Assembly: GCA_022376925.1 (NCBI GenBank)
Contig: JAIOJX010000006.1
Span: 59,419,394-59,483,393, forward strand
Direction of reading: 5' to 3'
From: Tragulus kanchil
Lineage: Eukaryota > Chordata > Mammalia > Artiodactyla > Tragulidae
Length of the DNA stretch: 64,000 bases
Below are positions 34,551 through 47,713 of this stretch, in pieces (position 1 is the first letter of the stretch; each line of letters opens with the position of its first letter). The notes beneath the pieces were generated by a model. The model did no database searches, was not told where the DNA came from, and saw only the letters and a program-made list of their open reading frames with translations. The translations under genes were made by a program, and so were the position numbers.

Positions 34551-36726
34551 GTATTATGTTTTCAGTGTTTTGGATCCTCACTAGTATTGTTCTTGTGAAT
34601 TGGCTTTCAGATAATTTGTCTGTCTCCTCTTCTGTCATCTGTAGCTGTATTTCTCTAGTTTGTTCCTTCATTTGTGTAGTGTTCCTCTGTCTTTTCATTA
34701 TTATGTTAATTTTTGTTTCTTTGTGTGTGTTGGTGCATGTGGAGTTCTTTTTCCCACCAGGCTTCTTGGTTGAATTCTCCCTTCCTTTGGGTTTCTGTCC
34801 TGGTAGCAGGGTTCAGTAGTCTGTGTCTTGGGTTGTGTTAGGTCTTGTTTGCAGGTGAATAATCTCTAGTGTTGTATGTTCTTTGATAGTGTGGGGTCTT
34901 GGAATCAGGGTTTTGACTCTGAGGATCCTTGGTTTGATGTATTGTCAGGGGGTGCAGGCTTTATGTCTGGTTTGCTATGGTGTTCAGTGGTGTTAGTTCA
35001 AAGACTAGCATATGAGGAACAAAAAGAGCATCCCTGATGGATGACAGCCATAAAAGCATGGAGATATTGTCTAACATAGTTGAAAAATATACATACATAC
35101 ACATCAATAAGCACAACTGGACAGTCTTAAAGGGATAAAGCACAGGAATTTTTCATTTTCTGTCACATGGTGCAATGAAAGACGGTAAATGAAACTTAAG
35201 CTCTAAATTAATTAAAATACTGCCTGGAATAATAGATCCAGGACAAGGTCCTGGCTTGGAGTATTTCAATGAAAACAATTTTTAACTAAGACATGCGTTG
35301 GGGGTGAGGAGGAGGAGAGTGTAGGGGTAATGAGAAGGAATTCCTTTGTCTTGCAAGGATTTTGTAGGGTTAAGTAGCAAAGATTAGTGTGTTGTAGAGT
35401 TTGGTGCAGCTGGAAAATAGTGGAGATAGAAAGATAGGAAATATTTATATAGAGGATAGTAGTAAATAGGAAAGATTTTACATTTACAACATAGATGGAG
35501 GAAGCAGTGGCAAAGAGCAAATAAAATTAAAAGTTTAAAACAATTAAAATTTAAAAACATTAAAATTTTTTTTAAATTAAAAATTAGAAAAAAATTAACA
35601 AGAGACAAAAGCTGAGACTTCATATATTTTGATATTTTGTTGTTTGTCTTTTTTTTTTGAATTTTTGTATTATGTTTTCAGTGTTTTGGATCCTCACTAG
35701 TATTGTTCTTGTGAATTGGCTTTCAGATAATTTGTCTGTCTCCTCTTCTGTCATCTGTAGCTGTATTTCTCTAGTTTGTTCCTTCATTTGTGTAGTGTTC
35801 CTCTGTCTTTTCATTATTATGTTAATTTTTGTTTCTTTGTGTGTGTTGGTGCATGTGGAGTTCTTTTTCCCACCAGGCTTCTTGGTTGAATTCTCCCTTC
35901 CTTTGGGTTTCTGTCCTGGTAGCAGGGTTCAGTAGTCTGTGTCTTGGGTTGTGTTAGGTCTTGTTTGCAGGTGAATAATCTCTAGTGTTGTATGTTCTTT
36001 GATAGTGTGGGGTCTTGGAATCAGGGTTTTGACTCTGAGGATCCTTGGTTTGATGTATTGTCAGGGGGTGCAGGCTTTATGTCTGGTTTGCTATGGTGTT
36101 CAGTGGTGTTAGTTCAAAGACTAGCATATGAGGAACAAAAAGAGCATCCCTGATGGATGACAGCCATAAAAGCATGGAGATATTGTCTAACATAGTTGAA
36201 AAATATACATACATACACATCAATAAGCACAACTGGACAGTCTTAAAGGGATAAAGCACAGGAATTTTTTTTTTTCTGTCACATGGTGCAATGAAAGACG
36301 GTATCTGACTCTTAAGCTCTAAATTAATTAAAATACTGCCTGGAATAATAGATCCAGGACAAGGTCCTGGCTTGGAGTATTTCAATGAAAACAATTTTTA
36401 ACTAAGACATGCGTTGGGGGTGAGGAGGAGGAGAGTGTAGGGGTAATGAGAAGGAATTCCTTTGTCTTGCAAGGATTTTGTAGGGTTAAGTAGCAAAGAT
36501 TAGTGTGTTGTAGAGTTTGGTGCAGCTGGAAAATAGTGGAGATAGAAAGATAGGAAATATTTATATAGAGGATAGTAGTAAATAGGAAAGATTTTACATT
36601 TACAACATAGATGGAGGAAGCAGTGGCAAAGAGCAAATAAAATTAAAAGTTTAAAACAATTAAAATTTAAAAACATTAAAATTTTTTTTAAATTAAAAAT
36701 TAGAAAAAAATTAACAAGAGACAAAA
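34551..36726. repeat. Overlap duplication 12
   Basis: Copy A 34,551-35,610, copy B 35,667-36,726, spacing 1,116. Unmatched tail at 35,611-35,660. Confidence 0.9.
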
Positions 36727-36779
36727 ACAAAAAAAAAAGTGAATAAACAGAGAAACCCCAAACAAACAAACAAAAGGGG

Positions 36780-37590
36780 TAGATAGTGTCCCTGGTTTTT
36801 ATCTTCTCATCTTTGTGTGGACCTTCCACCAGTCTGCTCTTGATGATGTTGTCTTGATGACATAGTCTTTCCTTTGCAGAGCCGGTTGCTATGTTTTCTA
36901 TTTTTCTTTTTGGCAAAACAAAGGCTTTGCCACGATCTCTGTTTCTGGCCAGAGCAATGGGCAGTTCCCAGTTGGTCGGGTGGGGGCTGCGTGCACCGTT
37001 CCGTGCTGGAGGAGGCCCTGATTCCACTGTGCACCCACTGGTCGACTCCAATCCCTGCTCTACTCCCAGTTTCCTCTGCCACAGCTCTCCACTGCCTGCG
37101 GGACAGCGTCTTCCCTGCTGCAGCTTTGGAACTGCATGGATTTATTAGGCTGCCAGCGTGCACACACTGCCAGATCTGGAACTAAGCCCCAAAACACAGG
37201 CGGGAAGTTCCCTGTCCAGGTTGACCCAGGTTTTGGGGCTGCAACCTGCGGCAGATTTCCCCTTTCTGTTCCACACACCCCTGTTAGCAGTGTCTCAGCT
37301 CACCTGGCTGCCTTTTGTCCTCCTGGCCCACTTCCCAGGCTCTCTCCTGGTGTACTTCCCAGTGCTCTCTCTGCCCAGTCCAGTGTTGAGGTTGGGGTAC
37401 AGGGCTCTCAGAACAGGAGCTCTGGGAAAGTTCTGTTTGTTTGCTCTCCAACCCTTGTAGACCTGAGGAGTTCTTTTGTCGTCTAGAGACTGGCTTGTTG
37501 ATGGTATAACATTTCTTGATTAGTTCTGTTGATTCTATTGGAGAGTTGGTGAGATCCTCCCCTCATTCCTCCGCCATCTTGGCCCTCTCC
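36780..37590 (-). promoter_or_regulatory. L1 5'UTR with internal promoter region
   Basis: GC-rich minus-strand L1 5'UTR. The start of the element at 37,560-37,590 carries the GCCAAGATGGCGG motif, which matches a YY1-type site placed at the first bases of L1 elements. Several 85-118-codon frames on both strands here are composition artefacts of the GC-rich UTR. Confidence 0.6.
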
Positions 37591-38559
37591 AAGAATATGG
37601 TTTTGTGATTTACCCACATGTTTAAAATTTCTATTCCCCTATTACCCTCTGTTACAGATTACCAAAAAAAAAAAAAAAAAAATCAATGTTAATGGTGTAT
37701 TCTTGCTTTGAAATTCCAGACAAAGCCATCATCTTCTAATTTGAATACAGAAGTAGGCAAAAGCTGGGGTGAGTAGTAGACTAAGTTCAGTGCCCAAAAA
37801 TCTCATGTTAGTAGTCATGTAGGGAGAACAGTGGAGAGACACAGAGAAATGAAAAGACCATGATTTAGAAAAAGAAAATTACAAAATAGAGCTTTTCAGT
37901 TATAAGTCACTGGTTTATGATGTCACTGAGCACATCTTAAGATCATAGATTTGCTTGGAATTCAACTTGAGCTCTAAAATTGCTAGTATTAATAACTTCT
38001 AAGTGACACATGAAACAATCACCTGATGTGATTTATACTGACATTTCATAGGTTGGTTCACTAATTATTGAGGTGGCTTGATGAAACTACTAATTAAATA
38101 TGACATTTCTATAAAATGCTCTTACAAATATTACAGTTCCTTATTGCCAGGTAAGTTGACTATATCTTTCCTGCTATGCTAAATGACAAATTAAAAAGTA
38201 ATAAAAATAAATTTGCCAATGATTTCAAGATTGAGAAAGAAAGTAAAAAATGATAATAAATACACATTTTTCAATAATGAACTAAATGCTCAAAAGATAT
38301 AAGATGGCTGATTGCATTAATAAAAAATAAAACTCATCTGTATATTGCTTACATGAGATTCTCTTTGGAGCTTAAGACACACAGAAACTGAAAGTGAGGC
38401 GATGGAAAAAGATGTTTTATGAAAATGAAGATAAAAAGAAACCTTTGGTACCAATATGCATATCAGACAAAATATACTTTAAAACAAAGTATATTACAAA
38501 GGAGAAAAAGTACATGATAACAAAAAGATCAATTTATTAATAGAAGATGGTGTAACATT
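37591..38559. other. Unique intergenic DNA
   Basis: Contains a poly-A run at about 37,663-37,681 and otherwise unrecognised AT-rich DNA, possibly the 5' reach of the old L1 that is clear from 38,560. Confidence 0.45.
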
Positions 38560-39715
38560 TATAAAACATGCATGTGCCTAATATAGGAACACTTACTTAC
38601 ATGAAAATACTAATAATAGACATTAAAGGAGAAACTGACCACAATACAATAGTAGTAAGGAATGTCATCACCCCAGTTTCTACAATAGAAAGTTCATCCA
38701 GACAGAAAACAGTGTAGATATAGAACATTCTATCCAAAAGCAGCAGAATACACATTCTCGCATGTACTAGGAAAAGTCACCAATACCCATCTCTTATGAG
38801 GCCACAAAACAAACTCTTAACACATTTAGGAGAATAGAAAATATATCAGTTGTTGTCTTCTGACCACAGCAGTATGACAGTAGAAATCAAATACAGAAAG
38901 AAAAACAAAAAAAAGAGAAATACAAATGTCTAAATTAAGCAACATGCTACTCGAAACCAGTAAGTCTCAAAGAGAAATCAGAAAAATGTATTGATAAGTC
39001 AAAACAAAAATAAAACTTTTCAAAACCTATGGAGTGCAACATAATGTTTCTAAGAGGAATGTTCAATGATACAGGCCTCAAGAAACAAGAAAAATCCAAA
39101 TAGACACTCTAATCTACCAACAAAAGGAATTAGAAAAAGAAGAATGAACACAGCCCAAGGGAGGAAATAATAAATATCAGATAGGAAATAAACTTAAAAA
39201 ACAAAATTAAAAAATTGGAAAGATTAATAAAGACATGAAATGCTTTTTTGAAAAGATAAAATGTATAAATCTTTAGCCAGCCTCATCATAAAAAAATTTT
39301 AAGAAGACTGAAATAAACTAAATGAAAGAGGAGTAATTGCAGTCAATACTACAGAGATGCAAATAATCATAAAAGATACTTGTATGACAACAAGTGACAC
39401 AGCCTATTTCACAGAAATAGACCATCTTCCAAGACTAATTCTGGAAGAAATATGCAATTTGAATAGACTAATGACTAGTAGTGAAACTGAATAATCAAAG
39501 ATATTCTCATCAAGAATGGTATAGAAGGAATTTATGTCAACATAATAAGCATTATATAACAAAGTCACAGCATAAAGCATTTTCTCTAAAGTCAGAAACA
39601 CAACAAAATGCCCATTCTTGCCACTTCTGTTTAACATAGTGTTGGCAGTCCTAGTAATAGCACTCAGACAAGCTAAGAAAATAAAAGGTTTACTTATTTG
39701 TTTGCCTTGGAAATG
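38560..39715 (+). mobile_element. Old L1M ORF2 fragment
   Basis: Plus-strand decayed L1 ORF2: atatagaacattctatccaa followed by aaaagcagcagaatacacat, and later gaccacagcagtatgacagtagaaa, are standard L1 endonuclease-to-RT landmarks. Stops are dense. Much older than the minus-strand L1s in the window. Confidence 0.7.
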
Positions 39716-39856
39716 AATCACGATCTTTTGTTGACTATGAGAGCTAGTCTGTTTCTTCTAATGTATTTTTGTGCACCATAATAATTATAATGGTCACCTG
39801 AATTAAATTTGCCCTTTCTGGTTCACTTAATTCACTGATTGTCAATGTTCACTCTT

Positions 39857-40130
39857 TTTTTTTTTTTTTTTTTTTCTTTTTGGCCACTTCTGCTGGTCTT
39901 TAATTTATCTATTTTCATCTGTCTTTTGCTCGTTGGCCTGTGTGGGGGTGGCCTCTCTCACTGCAGAGCACCAGCTCTGGGTGCATGTGCTCCAGAACTC
40001 CAGCTCGGTAGTTGGACACATCGGTCCAGATGCTCCATGACACATGGGATCTTCCCAGGCCAGGGATCAAACCGGTGGCCCTTGCACTGCAAGGCAGTGT
40101 CCTTACCCACTGGACCACCAGGGAAGCCCT
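39857..40130 (-). mobile_element. CHR-like SINE with perfect 14-bp target duplication
   Basis: Minus-strand SINE, poly-T at the left and tRNA-like head (gaccaccagggaagccct) at the right. Flanks caatgttcactctt at 39,843-39,856 and 40,131-40,144 are identical. It is inserted into the inverted 5' part of a BovB element. Confidence 0.9.
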
Positions 40131-42391
40131 CAATGTTCACTCTTGCTGTCTACTGCTTGACCACTTCCAATTTACCTTAATTCATGGACCTAACATTACA
40201 GATTCCTCTGCAATATTCTTTTTTTCAGCATCAAAGTTTATTTACACTACTGGACATAGTCACAACTGGGCACTATTTATGCTTTGGCTCAGCCTTTTCA
40301 TGCCTTCCTTGAGCTATTTCTCTTCTCCTGTAGCATATTGGGCACCTACCAACTTGTGGAGTTCAGCCTTCAGTCACATGCTTTTTACCTTTACATACTG
40401 TTCATGGGGTTCTCAAGGCTAGAATAGTGACATGGCTTGCTGTTCCCTTTTTCGATGGAGCACATTCTGTCAGGGAAATGTCAAAGAATGTTCAGTCATA
40501 CCATTGCACTCATTTCACATGCTACCAAAGAAATGCTCAAAATCATCCAAGTTAGATTTCAACAGTATGTGAATCGAGAATTTCCAGAGTTTCTGGACTT
40601 AGAAAAGGTGGAGGAAACAGAGATCAAACTGCCAACATCCATTGGATCATAGAAAGACAAGGGAATTCCAGGAAAGCATCTACTTCTGCTTCTTGACTAT
40701 GCTGAAGCCTTTGACTCTGTGGATCACATCAAACTATGGAAAATTCTGAAAGAGATGGGAATACCAGACCATCTTAGTTGCCTCCTGTGAAACCTGTGTG
40801 CAGGACAAGAAACAACAGTTGGAACTGCAGGTAACAACAGATCAGATATGAATTAGGAAAGGAGTATATCAGGTCTGTATATTGTCAGTCTGCTTATTTA
40901 TATTCAGAGTACTTCATGCAAAATAATGGCCTGCATAAAGCACCAATTGGAATCAAGATTGCCAGGAGAAATATCAATAACCCTAGGTATGCAGACGACA
41001 CCATTTTATGGAAGAAAATTAAGAGGTACTAAAGAGCATATTGATAAAGTTGTAAAAGAAGAGTCAGGAAACCGGCTGAATACTCAACATTCAAAAACTA
41101 TGATCATGGCAAATAAATGAGCAAACAATGGAAAGAGTGACAGACTTTTTTTCTTGGGCTCCAAATTCACTGCAGATGGAGACTGCAGCCATGAAATTAA
41201 AAGACGCTTGCCCCTTGCAAAAAAACTGACAACCTGAGCATATCAAAACCACCAGGGAAGCCCTCAATGTTCACTCTTGCTGTCTACTGCTTGACCACTT
41301 CCAATTTACCTTAATTCATGGACCTAACATTACAGATTCCTCTGCAATATTCTTTTTTTCAGCATCAAAGTTTATTTACACTACTGGACATAGTCACAAC
41401 TGGGCACTATTTATGCTTTGGCTCAGCCTTTTCATGCCTTCCTTGAGCTATTTCTCTTCTCCTGTAGCATATTGGGCACCTACCAACTTGTGGAGTTCAG
41501 CCTTCAGTCACATGCTTTTTACCTTTACATACTGTTCATGGGGTTCTCAAGGCTAGAATAGTGACATGGCTTGCTGTTCCCTTTTTCGATGGAGCACATT
41601 CTGTCAGGGAAATGTCAAAGAATGTTCAGTCATACCATTGCACTCATTTCACATGCTACCAAAGAAATGCTCAAAATCATCCAAGTTAGATTTCAACAGT
41701 ATGTGAATCGAGAATTTCCAGAGTTTCTGGACTTAGAAAAGGTGGAGGAAACAGAGATCAAACTGCCAACATCCATTGGATCATAGAAAGACAAGGGAAT
41801 TCCAGGAAAGCATCTACTTCTGCTTCTTGACTATGCTGAAGCCTTTGACTCTGTGGATCACATCAAACTATGGAAAATTCTGAAAGAGATGGGAATACCA
41901 GACCATCTTAGTTGCCTCCTGTGAAACCTGTGTGCAGGACAAGAAACAACAGTTGGAACTGCAGGTAACAACAGATCAGATATGAATTAGGAAAGGAGTA
42001 TATCAGGTCTGTATATTGTCAGTCTGCTTATTTATATTCAGAGTACTTCATGCAAAATAATGGCCTGCATAAAGCACCAATTGGAATCAAGATTGCCAGG
42101 AGAAATATCAATAACCCTAGGTATGCAGACGACACCATTTTATGGAAGAAAATTAAGAGGTACTAAAGAGCATATTGATAAAGTTGTAAAAGAAGAGTCA
42201 GGAAACCGGCTGAATACTCAACATTCAAAAACTATGATCATGGCAAATAAATGAGCAAACAATGGAAAGAGTGACAGACTTTTTTTCTTGGGCTCCAAAT
42301 TCACTGCAGATGGAGACTGCAGCCATGAAATTAAAAGACGCTTGCCCCTTGCAAAAAAAACTATGACAAACCTAGACAGCATATCAAAAAG
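40114..42391. repeat. Overlap duplication 13
   Basis: Copy A 40,114-41,247, copy B 41,248-42,391, spacing 1,134. Several small deletions in the last 30 bases of copy A. Confidence 0.9.
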
Positions 42392-42470
42392 CAGAGACAC
42401 CATTTTGTTGAAAAAAATCGTAATAGTTAAAGCTATCATTTTCACAGTAGTCATGTATGGATCATAAAGA
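40466..42470 (+). pseudogene. BovB reverse transcriptase, frameshifted
   Basis: Plus-strand RTE-clade RT remnant. Frames show IALISHATKEMLKIIQVRFQ and the LPTSI region, then the codons for YADD (40,988-40,999, active-site motif) in another frame, then KEHIDKVVKEESGN. Indels change frame several times, so the enzyme is dead. The same codons recur at about 42,122-42,133 through the duplication. Confidence 0.75.
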
Positions 42471-42849
42471 AGGCTGAATGCTGAAACACTGACTGCTTTG
42501 AGCTATGGTGTTCTAGAAGACTCCTGAGAGTTCATTAGACTGCAAGGTGATCAAACTAATCAATCTTAGAGGAAATGAACCCTGAATATTTTTAGAAAGA
42601 CTGATGCTGAAGCTGAAACTACAATACTTTGGCCACTGACTCATTGGAAAAGACCTTAATGCTGGGAAAAATAGAAGGCAGAGGAGATGGGGATGACAGA
42701 GGATGATATGGTTGTATGGCATTACTGAATCAATGAATTTCAGTTTGAGTAAGTTCCAGGAGATGGTGAAGGGAGGGAAGACTGGCTTGTACATGGAGTC
42801 GCAAAAAGTCAGGCATGACTGAGTGACTGAACCTAACTGAACTGATATC

Positions 42850-44405
42850 ACAGCTATTGTAAATAGTTCTGTTATGATTATGGAGGTGCTTGTAGTTTTT
42901 CCAATTTTTTTCAAGTTTTGTCTGAGTGTATGTCCACAAGTGGATTTTTTCCGCTGAGTGAGTGATTTTTCCATTGAGTATTCTTACTCCCTTTGTCATA
43001 AATTAGCTGACTGTAGATGTACAAGTTTGTGAGCTCTCAATTCTGTTCCACTGATCCATATGACTATGTTATATGTCAATGTCACACAGTCTTGATTACT
43101 ATACCTTTGTAATATTGTCTAAAGTTAGGAGGGTTATGTCTCCCTGGTTTGTTCTTTTTCTTTAAGATCTATTTGCTGGGTCTTTTATGATTCCATATAA
43201 ACACTATTTTCTTCTGGTTCTGTGAAAAATGTCATGTGTTCTTTGATAAGTATTTCATTAAATCCTTAGATTGTTTTGGGCATTATCACTTTATTCTTTC
43301 AATTCAAGAGCATCTTTCTATTTCTTGGATCATCTTCAAATTCTTTATTAATGTTTGTTATTCTTAGCATGTGTCTTTCATCTTGTGTGTGTGTGAGTTC
43401 ATTTACTAACACACTACAGACATGTCCCACTCTTTGCCACCCTATTGAACTCTAGCCCACCAAGCTACTCTGTTCATGGGATTCTTAAGGTAAGGATACT
43501 AGAATGGGTTTCCATGCACTCCTACTGGGGATCTTTCTGACCTAGGGATCAAACCCACATATCTTAGTTTCCTAAACTGGCAGGCAGGTTTTTTACCACT
43601 AGCTCCATCGGGGAAGCCCTTCACCTTCTTACTGAGGTTGATTCCTAAGTATTTTTATTAGTGGGAGGTGGGGGACGGGGGGAGGATTTTTTTAAAGGGA
43701 GTGTTTCTGTACATTTTCTTTCTGATATTTTATTGTTAGCATATAGAACTACAACCAATTTTATGTATGTTAATCCTGTATCATTATGTGTTGCTAAATC
43801 CTCTATCCTATCAGTTCTTATAGGTTTTCTGAGGAGTCTTGGGAGTTTTGAACATATCTGCATATAGTAACAATTTTAGCTGTCTCCTACCAATTTGAAT
43901 ACATCTTATTTGTTTTACTTCTCTTAATGATATAGTTAAATTTCCAGTGCTATGCTGACGTGGTAAGAGTCTGCATTGTCGCTATCTTGCAGATTTTAGT
44001 GGGAAGTATTTCAGCTTTTCATTGTTGAGTTTTATATGATTTGTGAGTTTGTCATAAGTAAATTTTGTTATGTTGATATATGTTCTCTGTGCACTGACTT
44101 CCACATGGTATTTTTTTACATGAATGAATGTTGAAGTTTATCAATTTTTTTTCTTGTATCTATTGAGGTTATCAAGTGTTTATTTTTTCCTTTTATTTGT
44201 TGATATGAAGTATTGCATTACTTGATTTGCATGTTAAACCACACTTATGAGCCTGCAATAAATCTGACTTGATTGTACCATATGATATTTTATGTCTGTG
44301 GCTGGATTTGGCTTGTTCATGCTTTGCTGATAATTTTTTCTTATGTATTTGTCAAATATATTGTAACTTTCTTTCTTTGTTTTCTTGGAGCAATTTTCTC
44401 AGAGC
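42850..44405 (-). mobile_element. Old L1M, ORF2 C-terminus and 3' region, interrupted by a Bov-tA SINE
   Basis: Minus-strand decayed L1: the start agctattgtaaatagttctg, later ttctgttccactgatccata, and from 43,620 ttgattcctaagtattttta onward. A Bov-tA-like SINE is inserted at about 43,395-43,618. No coding capacity. Confidence 0.7.
43395..43618 (-). mobile_element. Bov-tA-like SINE
   Basis: Minus-strand ruminant SINE: cactctttgccaccctattg and tagcccaccaagctactctg in the body, then gatcaaacccacatatctta and a gggaagccct head at the right. A (gt)n stretch lies at its left end. Diverged by many substitutions. Confidence 0.7.
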
Positions 44406-44679
44406 TACTGAGATGCTATCTCCAGGGCTCAGAGTCCTAAACATTCCCACCAAATAAAATAACTACGTTCAGGTTGTGACTATAGTCATTCACCTGAAAG
44501 TTGAAACAAGGTCAGATTTAGAGAATTTACTTTAACTTGTTATCAACAGTAGGAATCATTAGGATAAATGTATTTATCTAAATACTTAGTAGTTGCTCAT
44601 TTGTCACTGTGAAGAAATTCTCCACCATCTACCCATGATCACATATACAGTACAATATTCTTAGGATTGCAGTACATTT
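44406..44679. other. Unique DNA
   Basis: No repeat or frame recognised. Confidence 0.5.
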
Positions 44680-44893
44680 GTGACAGGTGTGCTTAGTTGC
44701 TCAGTTTTGTATGACTATTTGTGAAACCATGGACAGTAGCACACCAGGTCCACCATCAACTGAATTCTCCAGGCAAGAGTACTGAGTGGATAGCCATTCC
44801 CTACTCCAGGGGATCTTCCTGATCCAGGGATTGAACCCAGGTATTCTGAATTTCAAGCAGCAACTTATAATCACCTGAGCCACCAAAGAAGGC
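44680..44893 (-). mobile_element. Bov-tA-like SINE
   Basis: Minus-strand copy: ggtgtgcttagttgctcagt at the left, ctccaggcaagagtactgag and ggggatcttcctgatccagg in the body, cacctgagccaccaaagaag at the right. This ruminant-specific family supports the taxon call. Confidence 0.8.
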
Positions 44894-45129
44894 TGAACTA
44901 AGTACTAAGTCATGCGTACATATAAGTACTAATTCAGATATTTTTGTGTGTGTGTGGTCTGAGTCCCAATTCAGTTCTTTTTAATTTTGATTTGCCATTC
45001 TTTGTCTGAGCTCTTTCAAGCACAACTTTTGAACATGCACAATTATTTCTTTAAAATTAATCCAAACTAACTTGATATATTTCAAAATTACTTATTTTGT
45101 TAAATGTTAAAATGAAAAAGTGATCCATT
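44894..45129. other. Unique DNA
   Basis: Short stretch with a (tg)n run near 44,946; nothing else recognised. Confidence 0.4.
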
Positions 45130-45790
45130 AAGCAATATGGCTGTCTCAATGGTAACAGTGACAGACTTTATTTTCTTGGTCTGCAAAATCACTGCAAATG
45201 TTGACTGTAGCCATGAAATTAAAAGACACTTGTTCCTTGGAAGAAAAGCTCTGACAATCTTAAAACAGTAAAAAGCACAGACATCACTTTGATGACAATG
45301 GTCTGTATAGTCAAAACTATGGCTTTTAGAGTAGTTATGTTCAGATGTGACAGCTGGACCATAAAGAAGGCTGACCGAGCTGGACCATAAAGATGATTGA
45401 GTGCTGAGAATAGATGCTTTTGAAAGATGGTGCTGGAGAAGATTCTTGAGTGTTCTTTGAATTGCAGGGAGATCAAACCAGTCAATCCTAAAGGAAATCA
45501 ACCCTGAATATTCTTTGGAAAGACTGACTCTGGAGGTGAGACTCCAATAATTTGGTCATCTGGCCAATGAAGAGCAGACTCATTGGAAAAGACCCTGAGT
45601 CTTGGAAAGATCAAAGGCTGGAGGATAAGGGGTCGACAGAGGCTGAGGTGATTGGATGGCATCATCAACTCAATAGACATGAGTTTAAGCAAGTTCTGGG
45701 AGATGGTAAAAGATATGGAAGCTTGGAGTGCTGCAGTCCATATAGTTGTAATGAGTCCTATATGATTGAGCTACTGAACAACAACAATCT
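45130..45790 (+). mobile_element. BovB 3' end
   Basis: Plus-strand BovB from the late RT region (ttcttggtctgcaaaatcac) to the 3' end (cctatatgattgagctactgaacaa region). A 5'-truncated insertion. Positions from 45,453 recur at 46,580. Confidence 0.8.
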
Positions 45791-47713
45791 CTCATTAAAA
45801 TTTTATTTTTCACTTCAAAATGAGGTAAGAGATAGATGGTACACAGTCTGTACAGCTGGAATTTGTCCCCTGTGGACATACACTCCAAAATGAGGAGCAT
45901 GAGAAGAGCTAAACCTTGCTCAGATAAGGGATAAAATAAGACATATTCCTCACTTTTGAAGTCAAAGAAACCTTCCCAACTGCATATGCAGAAAGACTCC
46001 TTAAAGGTCAAAAAGGGAGGTGACATCACCTCATAATAAGTGATGTCAACCTACCCATAAGTTTCTTCGTTAGAATCCATCGTGACTAAGCGATGCACCA
46101 TTTGCACACATGGGAGGTCCCTGATATATCAAATACAGACTTTGTTGTTATTCAGTTGGTCATTCACGTCCAACCCTTTGAGTCCCCATGGACTGCAGCA
46201 CTCCAGGCTTCCCTTTACCATTTCCCCATGCATGCTCAAACTCATGTCCATTGTGTCAGTGATACCATCCAACCATATCATCTTCTGTTTCCCTCTTCTC
46301 CCGTATTCAATCTTTTACAGCATCGGGGGCTTTTCTAATGAGCTGGCTCTTCACATTGGCAAGCCAAAGTATTGGAACTTTAGCTTCAGCATCAGTCCCT
46401 CCAGTGAATATTCTGGATTGATTTCCTTTAGATTGACCAGTTTGATCTCTTTCAAATTCAAGGGATTCTCAAGAGTCTTCTCCAGCACTATAGTTCAAAA
46501 GTATCGATTTTTTGGTGCTCAGCATTCTTTATAGTCCTGATTTCACATCCTGGACTCTAAAAGCTAGCCTCAACGATACTTCTTTGAATTGCAGGGAGAT
46601 CAAACCAGTCAATCCTAAAGGAAATCAACCCTGAATATTCTTTGGAAAGACTGACTCTGGAGGTGAGACTCCAATAATTTGGTCATCTGGCCAATGAAGA
46701 GCAGACTCATTGGAAAAGACCCTGAGTCTTGGAAAGATCAAAGGCTGGAGGATAAGGGGTCGACAGAGGCTGAGGTGATTGGATGGCATCATCAACTCAA
46801 TAGACATGAGTTTAAGCAAGTTCTGGGAGATGGTAAAAGATATGGAAGCTTGGAGTGCTGCAGTCCATATAGTTGTAATGAGTCCTATATGATTGAGCTA
46901 CTGAACAACAACAATCTCTCATTAAAATTTTATTTTTCACTTCAAAATGAGGTAAGAGATAGATGGTACACAGTCTGTACAGCTGGAATTTGTCCCCTGT
47001 GGACATACACTCCAAAATGAGGAGCATGAGAAGAGCTAAACCTTGCTCAGATAAGGGATAAAATAAGACATATTCCTCACTTTTGAAGTCAAAGAAACCT
47101 TCCCAACTGCATATGCAGAAAGACTCCTTAAAGGTAAAAAGGAGGCGACATCACCTCATAATAAGTGATGTCAACCTACCCATAAGTTTCTTCGTTAGAA
47201 TCCATCGTGACTAAGCGATGCACCATTTGCACACATGGGAGGTCCCTGATATATCAAATACAGACTTTGTTGTTATTCAGTTGGTCATTCACGTCCAACC
47301 CTTTGAGTCCCCATGGACTGCAGCACTCCAGGCTTCCCTTTACCATTTCCCCATGCATGCTCAAACTCATGTCCATTGTGTCAGTGATACCATCCAACCA
47401 TATCATCTTCTGTTTCCCTCTTCTCCCGTATTCAATCTTTTACAGCATCGGGGGCTTTTCTAATGAGCTGGCTCTTCACATTGGCAAGCCAAAGTATTGG
47501 AACTTTAGCTTCAGCATCAGTCCCTCCAGTGAATATTCTGGATTGATTTCCTTTAGATTGACCAGTTTGATCTCTTTCAAATTCAAGGGATTCTCAAGAG
47601 TCTTCTCCAGCACTATAGTTCAAAAGTATCGATTTTTTGGTGCTCAGCATTCTTTATAGTCCTGATTTCACATCCATATGTGACTACTGGAAATAGCATA
47701 GCCTCAACGATAC
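45453..47713. repeat. Overlap duplication 14
   Basis: Copy A 45,453-46,579, copy B 46,580-47,713, spacing 1,127. A block is replaced near 46,551-46,565. Confidence 0.9.
45791..46138. other. Unclassified DNA, possibly an LTR remnant
   Basis: Lies between two BovB elements and repeated at 46,918-47,263. It has a tgacatcacc...gtgatgtca imperfect palindrome at about 46,021-46,048 with two CRE-like half sites. I could not assign it to a family. Confidence 0.3.

Larger units (their letters stand above)
28212..37590 (-). mobile_element. Near full-length L1 with three internal false duplications
   Basis: Minus-strand L1 from poly-T and 3'UTR (28,212-28,900) through ORF2 (about 28,900-33,930), ORF1 (33,980-36,000) and a GC-rich 5'UTR ending at 37,590 with ccgccatcttggcc, the reverse of the GCCAAGATGGCGG start seen at 57.9 kb. 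After removing the three overlaps (about 3.5 kb) it is about 6 kb, close to full length. ORF2 is broken by shifts, and about 200 bases of the ORF1-ORF2 spacer are missing near 33,984. A short L1 3' end is nested at 31,829-31,928. Confidence 0.85.
39790..42835 (+). mobile_element. BovB (RTE) LINE with inverted 5' part
   Basis: Left part (39,790-39,856 and 40,131-40,465) is BovB endonuclease-region sequence in minus orientation. From about 40,466 the element reads in plus orientation through the reverse transcriptase to the 3' end near 42,835 (cgcaaaaagtcaggcatgac then actgaactga). An inverted 5' end joined to a direct 3' end is the product expected of twin priming. Positions 40,114-41,247 recur at 41,248-42,391. 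Confidence 0.8.
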
